DNA of 64,000 nucleotides, taken from positions 1,240,001-1,304,000 of the forward strand of contig JABRWF010000004.1 of NCBI GenBank assembly GCA_018343915.1. The letters are read 5' to 3'. The notes beneath the pieces are model-generated. The model was not told the DNA's origin, made no database searches, and saw only the letters and a list, made by a program, of their open reading frames with translations. Source of the stretch: Agroathelia rolfsii (Eukaryota; Basidiomycota; Agaricomycetes; Amylocorticiales; Amylocorticiaceae). Both the position numbers and the translations under genes were made by a program. Positions 11,891 to 23,851 of this stretch are shown here, in pieces; within the stretch, counting starts at the first letter, position 1; every line of letters begins with the position of its first letter.

Positions 11891-13540
11891 ATGAACAAAG
11901 ACGAGGCTCTTCGTTGTCTGTCCATTGCCCAGCGCCACCGCAACTCGGGCGATCTGGACGCTGCTCGCCGGTTGGGTCTGAAATCTATCAAGCTATTCTC
12001 CACGCCCGAGGCTGAGCTCTTTCTGAAATCACTCGACGATTTGCCTCGCGAGACGGCCTCCTCTGCAGGAGGAGGAGGAGACTCGGCAGCATCTGGCGCC
12101 GAAGCACACCCCTCATCCAGCGGTGTGCATCACAGGCACACGCCGTCTTCGTCTTCACAGGCCAATGGGACTGCGTCGGGTTCTGGTGGAGAGAAGAGAG
12201 ACTATACACCTGAGCAGCATGCTGTCGTCAAGAGAGTACGGGCATGCAAAGTCACAGAATACTATGAGATTCTGTCCTTGAAAAGGGACTGCCAGGAGGC
12301 CGAGATTAAGAAGGCTTACAGAAAGGTTTGTGGTGTATCACTATCCTGTGAAAATGCCCAGGTCTCATGGCTCTTGCATCATAGCTGGCCCTCACCTTAC
12401 ATCCAGACAAGAACGGTGCCCCTGGAGCAGACGAGGCATTCAAAAGTCGGTATTATTTTTCCTGGTTTTTACATAGCCCTTGCTAACATATTTCCCTCAT
12501 TCAGTGGTGTCCAAAGCGTTCCAGGTTCTGTCAGGTTTGTATTCAAGCGTCTTACTGTTTTCGTAGCCAATTAATCTCTTATCCTACCCAGATCCACAAA
12601 AACGCGCTATCTACGACCAATCGGGCGGCGACCCCGAATCGCGGTTTGGCGGTATGCCATCAGCCGCATCCAGCTTCGCCACGCGCGGTGGTGGTGGCGG
12701 GATGCACGCTTTCGAGGGTGAGATTAGCCCCGAAGAGCTCTTTAATATGTTCTTTGGTGGTGGGGGTGGTGGCTTTGCTCAGTTCGGTGGAGGTGGCTTT
12801 GGTGGAGGTCCAAGTACGTATCTAGAATTCCGTACAATTCTAATGTCTCTAACTTAAACCCTTTGTCTTTTTCTCCGCATCTAGTCTTTACAGCTAGCTT
12901 CGGTCCAGGCAGCGGCTTCCGCACCTTCAACACACGACCGCGCGCCGGCGCTGCTGCCGCAGGTGGTGGTGGTGGCGGCGGCGGCGCCCAAGCTGAGCAA
13001 GCCGGCCTGCGCACGATGCTTATCCAGCTCATGCCGCTCATCCTCCTTTTCGCGTTCTCTTTCCTTTCCGCGCTGCCGAACATGTTCTCGACGCCGCAGG
13101 TGCCCGACCCGCGGTTCGCGTTCACGCCTTCAGGCCGATTTACGGCGGAGCGGTTCACGGCAGACCATAATGTTAAATATTATGTCAATCCACAGGAGAT
13201 GCAAAGCCATGCGGGAATCGCGGCTGATTTGGCGGCGGCTGCTGCCATGGCTGGTAGTTCATCATCATCATCCTCATCATCCTCATCGTCATCATCATCA
13301 GGGAACGGGAACAGTGTGAGGAATCTGAAAGAGCTTAGACGGTTCGAGAACAAGGTCGAGCAGACATATGCGAACGAGTTGTATTATGACTGTAGAAGAC
13401 AGACGGATCGCAAGGAGCGGAAAAAGGAGCAGGAAATTGGAATTTTCGGTATTGGCACTGACTGGGAGAAGGTACGGAAGATCCAGGAAGAGGTTATCGA
13501 GAGTTGTGATCAGTTGAAGAAGTTGGGGGTGACGTTCTAA
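11891..13540 (+). CDS. ER-membrane J-domain co-chaperone, DNAJB12/14 (Hlj1-like) family
   Basis: This Hsp70 co-chaperone is expected to be tail-region anchored in the ER membrane and to act in ER-associated degradation. The start MNKDEALRCLSIAQRHRN matches the family N-terminus. A Ser/Gly linker precedes the J-domain (YYEILSLKRDCQEAEIKKAYRK, written here in two exons), with the HPD motif in LTLHPDKN (about 12393-12416) and VSKAFQVLS. A Gly/Phe-rich region follows (about 12650-12815), then a hydrophobic helix LIQLMPLILLFAFSFLSAL (about 13020-13076). The DUF1977-type C-terminal domain ends QLKKLGVTF. A run of about 15 serines is encoded by a TCA/TCC/TCG microsatellite at about 13256-13300. Introns separate the J-domain exons. 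Confidence 0.9.
13256..13301 (+). repeat. TCA-type trinucleotide microsatellite encoding poly-Ser
   Basis: TCATCATCATCCTCATCATCC-type trinucleotides encode about 15 consecutive serines in the J-protein. Length variation between strains would be expected. Confidence 0.85.
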
Positions 13541-13954
13541 TGCTGCTGTTCTTCTCTCTGCTTCTGCATTTCATACCTTTTAATTTTTTTTTATATCCGT
13601 CTATCGCTTTGTTTTGATTTATAATGGTGTGTGGGAGTGGATGATTTGATGTGATGATATTTTGGTTATTTTAGTAATGACATGATCATGTACTTAGATT
13701 TACCGGACAATGACGATGGTGGTAGACTTGTATATTCGGGCTGATTGGATTCGCTGCAAGTGTTTATCGCTATGAGCAACATAAACGCCGACAGACAGTC
13801 GCATGCATGGTTGGGTGGAAGGCTCTGAGAATGGCATGTTACATTTGTGAATCCGTAAAAACACAACTGATCTACGTGGTTGACATGGTCATTTCTACAG
13901 ATAGTACTAGTATAATATCATGAGGAAGGGACAGCATGGCACACGAGACCAACA
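13541..13954. other. Intergenic between convergent genes
   Basis: This gap lies between the 3' ends of the J-protein and HAP3 genes. It holds no recognisable coding frame. Confidence 0.4.
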
Positions 13955-14686
13955 TCATTCATCGTCGTCTGCATCCGCCTGCTCGTGTTCATGATGCATG
14001 CCACCTTCACCTCTCGACGTCGATCCACTTGCTTGTTGCTATAAAACCATCATGAAGAGTAAAATCATAATGTTAAATATGTACCAAATAGGAAAGAAAG
14101 GGAGAAAGAAAGAAAAATCACCTGTCTCAACTTGGCCAAATAGATCTTGAGCGCGACGACATAGTTGTCGAACCCGAGCACGCCCATAGCCCAGAGGATG
14201 TCCTCGCCGCCGACCGTCTTGCGCTTCTCGTTCTGGCAGCGCTCGGCAGCCTCGGAGGTGACAAAGCTGATGAACTCGGAGACGCACTCCTGCACGCACT
14301 CTTTCGCGTCTTTCGCGATCTTGGCCGAGGGCGGCACTGAGGCCTTCATGATGCGCGCCACGTTGGCGATCTTATGGGTATGAACGACGAGGGATCATTC
14401 ACAAAGAAGACGGTTTTGCAGCAACAAGATATTGAAGATATATATATATATATATGGGGGCAAATAGAGATATAGAAATCATATTTTATATTTGAGCCCA
14501 GAGGAGTCGCTGCGGAGCCAAAAGGGTGTAGTTTGAGCGTACAGGAAGGAACCGGTCCTGTTCACGGTATTCGCCCACTTCTTGATCTGTGATAGGAGCG
14601 GGCTCGGGCGTATCATCTGCGTTCGTGGTGGCGGCGTTGGCGGCGTCGGTCTGGTGAGCGACGATTGGCTGGAGGCTGCTGGACAT
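13955..14686 (-). CDS. HAP3: CCAAT-binding factor subunit HAP3 (NF-YB)
   Basis: This is a histone-fold subunit of the nuclear CCAAT-binding complex, which in fungi regulates respiration, iron and nitrogen genes. Exon 1 starts [17 protein letters not shown] and ends REQDRFLP. After a long intron (about 14370-14540, containing a TA microsatellite) exon 2 resumes [20 protein letters not shown], the hallmark NF-YB junction. The conserved core continues with [32 protein letters not shown] and [18 protein letters not shown] last exon adds a short tail ([13 protein letters not shown]...ADDDE). The whole histone-fold is intact, and the DNA-contact RIMK region and the NF-YC interface are present. Confidence 0.95.
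14432..14453. repeat. TA dinucleotide microsatellite in HAP3 intron
   Basis: An uninterrupted TATATA run lies inside the first intron of HAP3. Confidence 0.8.
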
Positions 14687-15213
14687 TTGATTTGCGCTTT
14701 TTGGTTGTGTAGTTGAGATGAGTACTAAGTGCAGTTCACACTCCGCTGGAGGCAGCCAGCAACGAACAGCTTGAGTTGCCTGTTGCATGAATTGTAATGT
14801 AACAATTGCTATAGCACACGAGCATAATAATATTACTCGTTGTTGAGTTTAGGTTCAATATTTCATCATGATAGCATTATTTCATAGCCATGCTTGCAAC
14901 CCATACCGACTGCATCGACAAATCTCATGATGCGGCAATATTCATTGATGGAGTTGACATCCAAGCAGGGATCACAGCGTTTGACAAACTCAGTGCTCAA
15001 TTGTGTAGCCATGTCTAAATTGAGTCGGAACAGTTCCGCTTTCAAACGTTGCATAGCATTTGCAGAGGGGCACGACCACCAGACAGATAGAAATAGGTTA
15101 CAAAACGCGAGTTTGCATAGGACAGTCTAACACGCAAAGCACGGTTTGGCCCGAAGGAGGATTCTATTGGATGGTAGTATAATAATGCGATAGTTTTGCT
15201 TCAATTGCGGCGT
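14687..15213. other. Intergenic, HAP3 upstream and COX9 downstream
   Basis: This region should hold the HAP3 promoter. A 62-codon minus-strand frame (14866-15054) has no family signature and is not called. Confidence 0.4.
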
Positions 15214-15520
15214 TTACTCCGCGTCCTTGATCCTCTGTTGCTCCAGCTTGAGGTAGAATTCCTCCTGGCGTGCAACTGTAAAGAAAAAAAAGGGGGGACG
15301 GGTTGTCAGTAAGTTGAAATGATGGTTGCTATTGTGTCTATCGCATACCGCTCTTCAAGTGGACTTTGTACCTGCAGCAGAAAGTCAGCAGAGTTTCCTA
15401 CTATACACTGAACTACACCTACCAGAAAGCATAAGCAGCAGCGACGCCGAGGCCGAGAGAGACGGAGACGTCGAGCCAGAGTCTCTTCCTGAGTTTTCCA
15501 GTGATGGGAGCAATCGGCAT
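15214..15520 (-). CDS. COX9: Cytochrome c oxidase subunit VIIa (Cox9)
   Basis: This is a single-span inner-membrane subunit of respiratory complex IV. The spliced product is about 60 residues and starts MPIAPITGKLRKRLWLDVSV, close to the family start M-x-IAPITG. One membrane helix follows (SLGLGVAAAYAFWY), then VHLKSVARQEEFYLKLEQQ and the end RIKDAE. Two small introns (about 15375-15425 and 15280-15350) split the short gene. It is divergent from the PP2A subunit gene, with about 275 bp between the two ATGs. Confidence 0.92.
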
Positions 15521-15794
15521 CGTGAGTTTGTGGTGGGTACGAGTGGTGGGAGTAGATGGACGGGTGAGGGAATTATTTATTTATTGGGTTGCAGGAAGGG
15601 GCCGGAGAGCAAGAGCCGAAGTCCGACATAGGGCCGTGTGTGTGTGTCTGGTCTCTTGCCTGGCGGACCCCGCGCGTCCACAACAGACAACTACGACCTA
15701 CGACTCCCGCTCTGTTCCTCCTCCATCCCGTCGCCTCTCCTCCCATCGCAGTCGCACTCCTTGCCATAATCAGCACTAATCACACCCCTTTATC

Positions 15795-17661
15795 ATGGAC
15801 GTAGACCCTTCTAGTTCCAGTGGCTGGCGATTCGCTCAGTGTTTTGGCGACAAGGGTGAGGTCGAGGACATCACTGAAGGTGAGTGTTGCCCCCCCCCCC
15901 CATCTTTGGCGCTCGCGATCCAGCTCGTGCTTGACGCTCTCGGGGCACAGCCGACATCATATCTAGCGTAGAGTTCGATTCGACTGGTAATTACCTTGCC
16001 ACTGGTGACAAGGGCGGCCGTGTCGTCCTCTTCGAGCGCAATGAGATGGTATGCGTCACAACACACCCCATCCCTTATCTGGCTCCTCGTGCTGACGTGA
16101 TACGATCATCTCTCCCCGAGTAGAAGAAAGGCTGCGAGTACAAGTTTTACACAGAATTCCAGAGCCACGAACCCGAGTTCGACTATCTCAAGTCGCTTGA
16201 GATTGAGGAGAAGATCAATAAGATCAAGTGGTGTAAGCGTCAGAATGCTGCTCACTTTTTGCTATCGACAAACGGTGCGTCTCTTTGTCTTATCATCTTA
16301 CCCCACTTACCACTCGCGTGGCTGCTGGCCCTCACCATGCTGACGACGATCCCTTGATTCCCCGGATGCAAATTATAGACAAGACCATTAAACTCTGGAA
16401 GGTCTTTGAAAAGTCCCTTCGTGTTGTCTCGCAGTCCAATCACTTTGATGGCACGCGTCCTCTGCCCCCACCACAATCGCGGCAGCATCTGCGTCTCCCC
16501 AGAATGGCTCCACCCGACAACATCATTGCCGCTGTGCCACGCAAGGTGTACTCCAACGCACACGCATATCATATTCACTCCATCTCCGTCAACTCTGATC
16601 AAGAGACGTACATCTCTGCTGATGATCTTAGGATTAATCTCTGGAACCTAAACATCAGCGACCAGAGCTTCAGTACGTTATTAGATAGCGTATATACTTC
16701 TGATCTCCATCTCATCTGTTCCCGGGATTGCAGACATCGTCGACATCAAGCCTGTAAACATGGAAGAGCTGACAGAAGTCATCACCGCGACCGAATTCCA
16801 TCCACTACAATGCAACCAATTCATGTACTCGTCTTCGAAGTCCAACATCAAACTAGCGGACATGCGAGAAGCAGCATTGTGCGACAAGCATGCGAAATGT
16901 AAGTTACTCCCTTGTTCCTTTATTGTTCGTCTAACTTATTAACCCTTTGCCCTCTTCCAGGCTTCGAGGAGGAAGAGGACCCCTCCACACGCTCTTTCTT
17001 CTCAGAGATCATCTCCTCCATCTCAGATGTCAAGTTCTCTCATGATGGCCGCTACATCCTCGCACGTGACTACCTGTCGCTCAAGATCTGGGATGTCAAC
17101 ATGGAGAGCCGGCCAGTCAAGACAATACCCATCCACGATCATCTGCGCGGGAAGCTTTGTGACTTGTACGAAAACGACTGCATCTTTGACAAGTTTGAGT
17201 GCATGTGGGGAGGGGATGACAAGTACGTTTCTACTTGGTCGCATTGTCTAGGACATCCGTCACTGATCTGGTTTTCTTATTAGGCACGTCCTCACGGGCT
17301 CGTACCACAACTTCTTCCGCATATACGACACCGATACGCTGAACGATGTTGTACTGCAAGCGGACAAGTCGGCGTTCAAGGCCAAGAAGATCGGTGGTCC
17401 TCTGCCAGGCGTCAAGCAAGGTGCTAAGAACGGTGCCCGGCCCACGAATCTAAAGGAGGCGATGCAGATGGACACGCTCGATTTTAACAAGAAGATTTTG
17501 CATGCCAGCTGGCACCCGAAGGAGAATACTATAGCTGTGCGTTTTCTATTTCTTACTTTTCAACATACTGTGTGTGTATTCTCTGAGCATATACTGATGA
17601 ATATTTTCTCTTCTACCAGATTGCTGCAACAAATAACCTGTTCTTATATAGTGCTGCATGA
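15795..17661 (+). CDS. CDC55: PP2A regulatory subunit B/B55 (Cdc55)
   Basis: This WD40 beta-propeller regulatory subunit of protein phosphatase 2A controls mitotic exit and cytokinesis. The start is [18 protein letters not shown]. The chain runs through [84 protein letters not shown], the segment [70 protein letters not shown] and [14 protein letters not shown], ending at a TGA. These are the signature blocks of B55, including the region that binds the scaffold subunit. About eight introns interrupt it, and the length (about 470 aa) is normal. Confidence 0.95.
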
Positions 17662-18685
17662 TACCAGATTTATCCTCGCATTGAATTCTCGTGGTCTTGC
17701 CATGACTCATCATCATGGGTGTCCCGTGTTCACTCGGATCGTCCTGTCTGGCTGTTCGTGCTCCCACTTTTGAGCGGTTTGTTGTCGATAACTGTTGGCC
17801 TCTAAGAAAGTAAAAAGATATCATCCTGTAAATTACTCCCACCTCCCACCCCACCCAATCCTAACACGTCCCTCCCTTTATCATCACCATTCACGCTCCG
17901 ACTACTATCCAGACCATCCCATTTCGTGACATATACATTACATTATATTCAATGTCCATACCACACTTTCATTTCATCACTCCTCTCTCCCTTTCTCCTT
18001 CCCTGCCATGGACACGTCACGTCGTCTTTCGTTGATTTTTCTTGTTTAACTTTTGGCTTTGTTACCGGCAACTACCTACTCACTCCCCCTTCCCCCTTTC
18101 TCCTCCCCCCACGCAGGTGTTATTGGAAAGTGCGCCCGCTTTTTTATTATTTAGAAGCAGAAGAAGAGAAAAACGAAAGAAGTTAAATAAAGGAGGAAAA
18201 ACGAAAATTGCTGTATCATTTCTAATGCAAATAAACTACGTGGTTCTTTGATTTGGTTCTTACTAGTAGTATTTTCATCAAGGGGCTTGAGCTTGAGGTG
18301 GATTGAAAATGTGTGAAAGTGATTCAATATCGAATGCTGGTACTCACGGAAGTAACCGAATTCACGTCTTTCGTCATTATTCCACCAGCCTGAGCCTGAG
18401 GCTTCTCTTACAAGGCCATCTAAAGTTCCAGATTTCAGTAGAGACACTCATCGAGAACTACTCATCAGGCGGCTGATCTGGAAGTGTCTGTCACTGCTTT
18501 GCATGGAGTTTTGCGTTGATTCATAAACGTTGCATAAACGTCTTAATGCTACCTGATGTCGAGCCCCATACCTTCTGACCATGAGGCATCCGCCAGTGCA
18601 GTGCATACAGGTGCTGGATAATCTTTGTAACTGTGATCAAGAGCTTCTGGACTGACGCTTAGTACTGCCTGGTATAATTGCTATT
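17662..18685. other. Intergenic, 1 kb, no gene seen
   Basis: This gap follows the PP2A subunit gene and holds pyrimidine-rich sequence (17830-18115). A minus-strand frame at about 18250-18447 contains SGSGWWNNDERREFGYF followed by a donor-like gtgagt. It has no match that I recognise and no partner exon, so it is not called. Confidence 0.35.
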
Positions 18686-20693
18686 ATGCATGCAGAACCC
18701 TCTTCTTCGGCCGAGCATACTGAACACACCCATGATGACGACTTTGGCACGACCATAAGTCCTCCGGTGGTCGAAACTGATGTACCGGATCCGTTTCTTG
18801 TTGACGATGAAATTGAGCCGGGGCAAGATAGTGCGGAAGATAAGGATGGTGACAAGGATGAATCAGACGATGAGAACGAAGGGTCTAAAGATGGAGATGA
18901 GAATGAGGATGAGGATGAGGATGCTCCTGAAAGTGAGGCTACGCCGGCGTCAGTTTCTGATAGTGCTCTAACGAACGCTTCTACCGCTCCCCACCAATTT
19001 CGTTTCTATATCAGACCAAGCCCATGAATCTGATACCAAGCAAGATGATGCGAAGCCACCTGCTATCATATCGGAAAGCGAGGAAGATGACTTGGAAGAC
19101 GAAGTCCCCGAAATATATCTCCCTCAGCTAATCTCGCCAACAATGTTTTTGCCCATTCCTAATGTATGTTTATCTGACTTTTTTTGGACAAAGGAGATGT
19201 TAAACCATTCAATTCTCTTGCGTTAGAGCGACCATATTACATCTCTATTGATCAAGTACGTCCCGCAACCAGAACAACGGCCTCCTAGAGACCTGGCCGG
19301 GGAGTGGCACAAGAGCCAGTTTCATGACTTGGTGGCAAGTTCCAAGCCGGTATCATCTTCGAAATATAATAATAACGCGCCTTGCCAGATGTCCAATAGC
19401 TGGCGGGCCCTAGCTCGGATGGCTCGAGACAGACTCGTTTCTGCCAATCCCGAAGATCTTATTCTAATCCTGAGCGTGAGTTGCGTCCATCGGATTTGGC
19501 TCTAAATGTTCAGATTGCTCACTCACTCACTCACTCATCATGGGCGTCATACAAATTAGCTCTGGTACCTCCGCCTATCGAGCCTGGCTCGGCTTCGACT
19601 CATCAACCAGGCCTCGGCAGAATGCACCAACTTGTTTACCGTTCTAAGAACGGTCACCGATCCAGAGGCACGGGAGTATCTCTTCGAACGGCTCTTGCCG
19701 TTTGAGCTGGAGGTGATGCACGCCAGGCTCAAGTATTGGTCCGGAGATCATGTGGGGTATATTGATGCGCTGTACGGGCTACTGAAGGCTTGTAAGAAAC
19801 GCGCGTTGAAGGCGATGGCTGCCAATCGAAATAAAGGAAACAATGGAGGAAAGCCTGACCCTGCAACTGCTGAGATGTGGAAAGAACGGGGGTCGAGGGT
19901 GTCGTTGATCATTGCGTCGCAGCTGGTTGAGATGAAGGTAAATAGACTTCCGAACGTACCTATCATTAATCTGGCCTAAATCTTCTTCAGGAAAGTGCGG
20001 CGGCAGTCAAACTACTTGAGCAGCTATGCGCCGCAAACTCGGACGCAGAGCACTTCTCTCCGTTGTTACATTCTGCTCTGGGCCGGACCTATCTTCAAGC
20101 AGGTCATACCATATTAGCGAGGAAGCATTTTGCTATCGTTGCACGCAAAGACGGGGACCAGATTTTAAAAGATACGGATGCTGCATTCTTGGCGTGTGCG
20201 GATGGCAACTGGGAGAAAGCAGAAGAGCTACTTGAACATATCATTCAGGCCGATGAGATGAATCTTGCGGTGAGTAGTATCACAAAACTGAGTTCTTTGG
20301 CTCCTTTTAACGTTTCTGTAGGCTCGTAATAACATGGCTGTAGCACTACTTGCCCAAGGAAAAGTTAAACAGGTGCGGTGTATATCGAAAGCCGACAACA
20401 TCGTAAATAAACATAACCGTTGCACAGGCCATAGAAACTCTCGAACATGGAATCAATTCGTCCCCAGCGGTGAGTTGCACGGCAGAGTCGTATCTTTTCA
20501 ATCTCGGTAAGTTTTTAAGTTTGTACCACATCGGAACGATTGGGCAACTCAAATGTTACATTCTCCTCCAGCCACATTGTATGAACTGGAATCTGGGTCG
20601 ACTATGCAGAAAAAGCGAGCGCTACTACTCCAAGTAGCAGCTTGGTGTGGGGATGGGCTGAAGACGACGTGTTTAAAGATGCCAACGAATTGA
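18686..20693 (+). CDS. TRAPPC12: TRAPP complex subunit 12 (TRAPPC12/TTC15 family)
   Basis: This TPR protein belongs to a TRAPP tethering/GEF complex acting at Golgi and autophagosomal membranes. The N-terminus (MHAEPSSSAEHTEHTHDDDF) is acidic and low complexity. An 82-nt intron at 18933-19014, with a CTAAC branch site, restores the frame into HESDTKQDDAKPPAI. The family core then follows: LLIKYVPQPEQRPPRDLAGE, SNSWRALARMARDRLV, LWYLRLSSLARLRLINQAS, PEAREYLFERLLPFELEV, HARLKYWSGDHVGYIDALY, LIIASQLVEMK and HSALGRTYLQAGHTILARKH. TPR-like repeats continue to AIETLEHGIN and the end CLKMPTN. The animal protein also has a kinetochore role; in fungi only trafficking is inferred. Confidence 0.88.
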
Positions 20694-21203
20694 GTGGATT
20701 TTATTTGCACAATTGATATAGCGGAAGGAATATATATATATATTACATTTTGGAACGGACAATTAATATAAATAATAATAATAAGCAGATAGATAGTCAA
20801 GTATGATGATATCACTCTATATCAAAACGTCATCCAGGAGAAGCAACGACGGGTAGACGATCTGCAAGAGAGCGCTAGAAGTCGCTTTTGCCACGTAGTT
20901 TAACGCAAAGTGGGTGGGCAAACCCTGCAAGGCGTAGATATATCATGGCAATACACACGAGGACAGTACAGATGGACTGATACTTGTCGATTTCAGAAAA
21001 TTTAGGCAGGTAGGGCAATTCCTCGAAGAAAAAACTGTTGTTATAGAAGTAGGTAGTTAAGAGCAATTTTTAACTCCGACACCCACATAGTCATGTGTAA
21101 GTGCTTGCTTCCGCACTGGAGTTTATTATGACCTCGAGCCTGAAAAAGGACTCATAGGGCTGTTGCATCGTCTGCTCAGCTACCATTCGCTGGCCTGTCT
21201 CTA
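20694..21203. other. Intergenic
   Basis: This stretch is AT-rich and has a TA microsatellite at about 20731-20741. A 63-codon minus-strand frame (20875-21066) contains one hydrophobic segment (ICTVLVCIAMIYLRLAGF) but no family signature or promoter, and is not called. Confidence 0.4.
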
Positions 21204-23498
21204 ATGACCAAGAGGAATATCTCTGCCCATCACGCGCTCCCACCCAAACCACAGTTTATCGAGTTTACACGCTCCGATCGACCCCCGTCCCCGACGGTGA
21301 CATGGTCGTATCTAAATCAGGACCCAAATCCTAATGCAGATGGCAACGTCAATTTCCATCGTCCTGTTTCATTGGAGGAGCCCGCTGCTATTAAGTGGAG
21401 GAAGGATATAGCTACATACATCGCAGAGAAAATGTACAATTACACTGGTAGCTTTGCTTTATACCATATACATACTGGAATGAGTCTGTTCATACGTACT
21501 TTCAAGGTCCCCATAATGCATCTCCCTACGTGTTGAAGAGCTGGCCAGATGGTTATCTTCTTTTCGACCATAACAAAGGTCCCGTTTCCGGGCCAAGACA
21601 CGACCCATATTTGTTAGGTGCGTTGACAGAGATCCGCGATGATGATGTGGCTGACAGATCAAAATATCCAGGTTCAAACACCGTACACAAATTTCGTTCC
21701 ACGCGGGAATTTTTCCCCCATGCTCTCTGGCTGATGCAACCCAATCCAGAGCCGCCGTGCCAGTGCAAGTACTGCTCACGCAAAACACAGTCGGAGGTGG
21801 TGTCAGAGCTTGGTTTACCACCATCTTCTGGTCCCGTACGCCGGCCCAAGCCGCCCATCCTCAAACGTGAACAGAGGGAAAAGAAGAAAATATCTGCGCA
21901 ACACCAACCTTATGCCGCTATTCATCCTAAGCCTAAAGTCCCCGTAAGAGAAGCAGTGGAGAAACAAGCAGCCGTAGTCCCCGAGCGGGAGAAAGATGTT
22001 CGTGCTGCCTGTGTGAAAAGCGATTTTGCAAGATATCGCATCCACCGGGAACACGAACTCGTTTGGTGTGCAATGGATCCTATCATCACAGGCCCTTCAC
22101 CGGACATTTGTATACCGTATTGGCCTGGTATCATCGAGGAGGTTCACATCAAACCTTTCGACTATGATATCAAGCCAGATCCGGTCGCGCAAGTGGGCCT
22201 TACTGGAAGTTCTCCACCTTGGGGTGTTGGCCATCGAGTCCTATACCAGGTTCGGCTCATTGCCAGCAATGCTACCGCCACATTCGAGGATAGTCAAGTG
22301 CTACCCTATCAGGGGTGGGTCCCCAGTTCTGAAACCATCCATTATCTTAAGAGCGTATCTGTGCGAAGTCTGAACATCTATCCCGAGCGTCTGAAAAACT
22401 TCTCCCCCGTTGAAGGATTTCAAGGTGGCGATTATTTACTAGCAGCCGCCGCACCATGGGGTATTGCCATACAAATTGCATCGGTTTTATCCGGGTTTTG
22501 GTCCCCAACAGACGAGTGGGAATATGTTTCAACTGTGGGTATGTGCTTCTGTGAAGCTTTGCTGTTTTTGCTAGCTCATGGTTATCATCCTTAGCCGACC
22601 AGATTCGAACACAAACTTTTTATCAAGGGCTTTGGTGGGGCTCTGAGCGTATATGGGTGAACGACCTAGTGCGGTTGAAATTGGCCCGAAGTCAGATCGT
22701 TTCTCAGGGAACGAGTCAGATCGCCGCTCCCTCCGAAGCATCTCCCGCGACGATTGCCTGGCTAGAGAAGCAGGGGGTTCAATTCTCGCCGCAAGCCCAT
22801 GGAGCAGGTGACAGGGGGACGTTTTTGAAAATATCTGGGTTATACATTCCAGAGGGAATGCGGGAGCTTCGGGTATGCGGCATGCTTTATGAGCTTGCTG
22901 ACGAGGACTGGGTTGACCCGCAAGAAGCCAATCCTGCGTCTCAGCCTCCACCGGAGTCTTCTCAGACAAAGCCGTTCACCGAGGCACAGGTAACTGTTTC
23001 TCCTTTTCACTATAGCTGTCGCAGGGCAATCTAACACTACTCTCATGGTAGGGTGGTGGGTTGACTGAGGCGAATCTTTCGTCCCCCGTTAAACTTAATT
23101 ACTCCGAGCTTCCACTTCCACCAACGGGCTACAAATTTCGCCCTATCCTACCTGCTGATTCCGAAGTTCATCTCGAGCTGTCGTTCGTGAGTGGTCGCTA
23201 CTATCCGCAGATTCTTGCCCATCCGCTGCTTGAATCGGTGAAAAAGGATGCATTTGAGATGTCTCTTGAGAGTCTGAATTATCTGTGGGCATTGGAGGGT
23301 CTTGTGGGTGGGTTCTATAATGCTGTAGAACCGGCCGAATGGAAGAGATCTCGCCAAACGATGATGCGGGATGCAGAAGCAAAAGGTCGACAGGCGCTGA
23401 TGGAAGATTTAGAGAGACGCCAAGCAGAGGAAGACGCCATTGGCAGTAATGGCAGTGAACATGCTATGGAGGTAGATCACGACTCAAAGGGCGATTAA
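21204..23498 (+). CDS. CLR2: Transcription-silencing protein Clr2
   Basis: Clr2 is a subunit of the SHREC-type HDAC/remodeller complex, which in fission yeast silences heterochromatin and subtelomeres. The start MTKRNISAHHALPPKPQF leads to WRKDIATYIAEKMYNYTG, then after an intron PHNASPYVLKSWPDGYLLFD. The signature STREFFPHALWLMQP with the Cys cluster CQCKYC follows. The C-terminal Clr2 domain starts near LVWCAMDPII and contains YWPGIIEEV, VLYQVRLI and GFQGGDYLLAAAAPWGIA. Later exons hold FYQGLWWGSERIWVNDLVRL, GTFLKISGLYIPEG, RELRVCGMLYELAD, GYKFRPILPADSEV and SGRYYPQILAHPLL, with a charged tail ending DHDSKGD. Four introns of ordinary length were placed. The length (about 680 aa) is typical for basidiomycete Clr2. 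Confidence 0.85.
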
Positions 23499-23851
23499 AA
23501 GTTAGTGCGACCGCGGGGATAAGACGTGGATTCGCTATATTGTATATGTATTTACTATCTTACTTGGACCATTTACATCACCTTGAAATTCCATCGAATG
23601 ATCATCAAGTCTGTGTGATGTGGCATCATGTTACGTCGTGACAATGGCGTCACTTCCACGTGAAACGTCACGTCACGCTACCGGCGCCGACCCTCCAGGG
23701 GAATGAGCCGTTGCAATCTCAGCCTGAGACTGGTCAGCTGCGAGGACACATCTGTGAACGACGCTAGCTGTTTCTTATGCTTGTGCCGCTCTCTTCTGCT
23801 GTGCATCACCTCCCTGAAGGCGAATTCGATTCCCGCTCATAAGCACGATTG
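23499..23851. other. Intergenic with ACGTCA/CACGTG cluster
   Basis: This stretch separates the Clr2 stop from the GAR-protein start. It carries the regulatory-looking cluster listed separately, and no coding frame. Confidence 0.4.
23631..23677 (+). promoter_or_regulatory. Dense cluster of ACGTCA/TGACG half-sites with a CACGTG box
   Basis: Within 47 bp are ACGTCG, GCGTCAC, the palindrome CACGTG (23657-23662) and a tandem ACGTCACGTCACG (23665-23677). These are the kinds of words bound by bZIP (CRE/ATF-like) and bHLH factors. The cluster lies about 180-220 bp upstream of the GAR-protein ATG. Its regulatory role is inferred. Confidence 0.4.

Noticed and set aside
14866..15054. 62-codon minus-strand frame between HAP3 and COX9
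   Set aside because: It is short, has no family signature and lies in the HAP3 upstream region. A weak mitochondrial look of the N-terminus is not enough.
18151..18447. Minus-strand frame with SGSGWWNNDERREFGYF followed by a donor-like site
   Set aside because: It has no partner exon, start or known homologue, and lies downstream of a gene. Chance is likely.
18933..19014. Apparent +1 frameshift in the N-terminal part of TRAPPC12
   Set aside because: An 82-nt intron (donor gtgagg, branch CTAAC, acceptor tatatcag) removes the frame change exactly and joins codon A to AC, so no broken gene needs to be assumed.
23143..23382. Minus-strand frames inside Clr2
   Set aside because: The plus strand carries continuous Clr2-domain sequence; the antisense frames have no family features.
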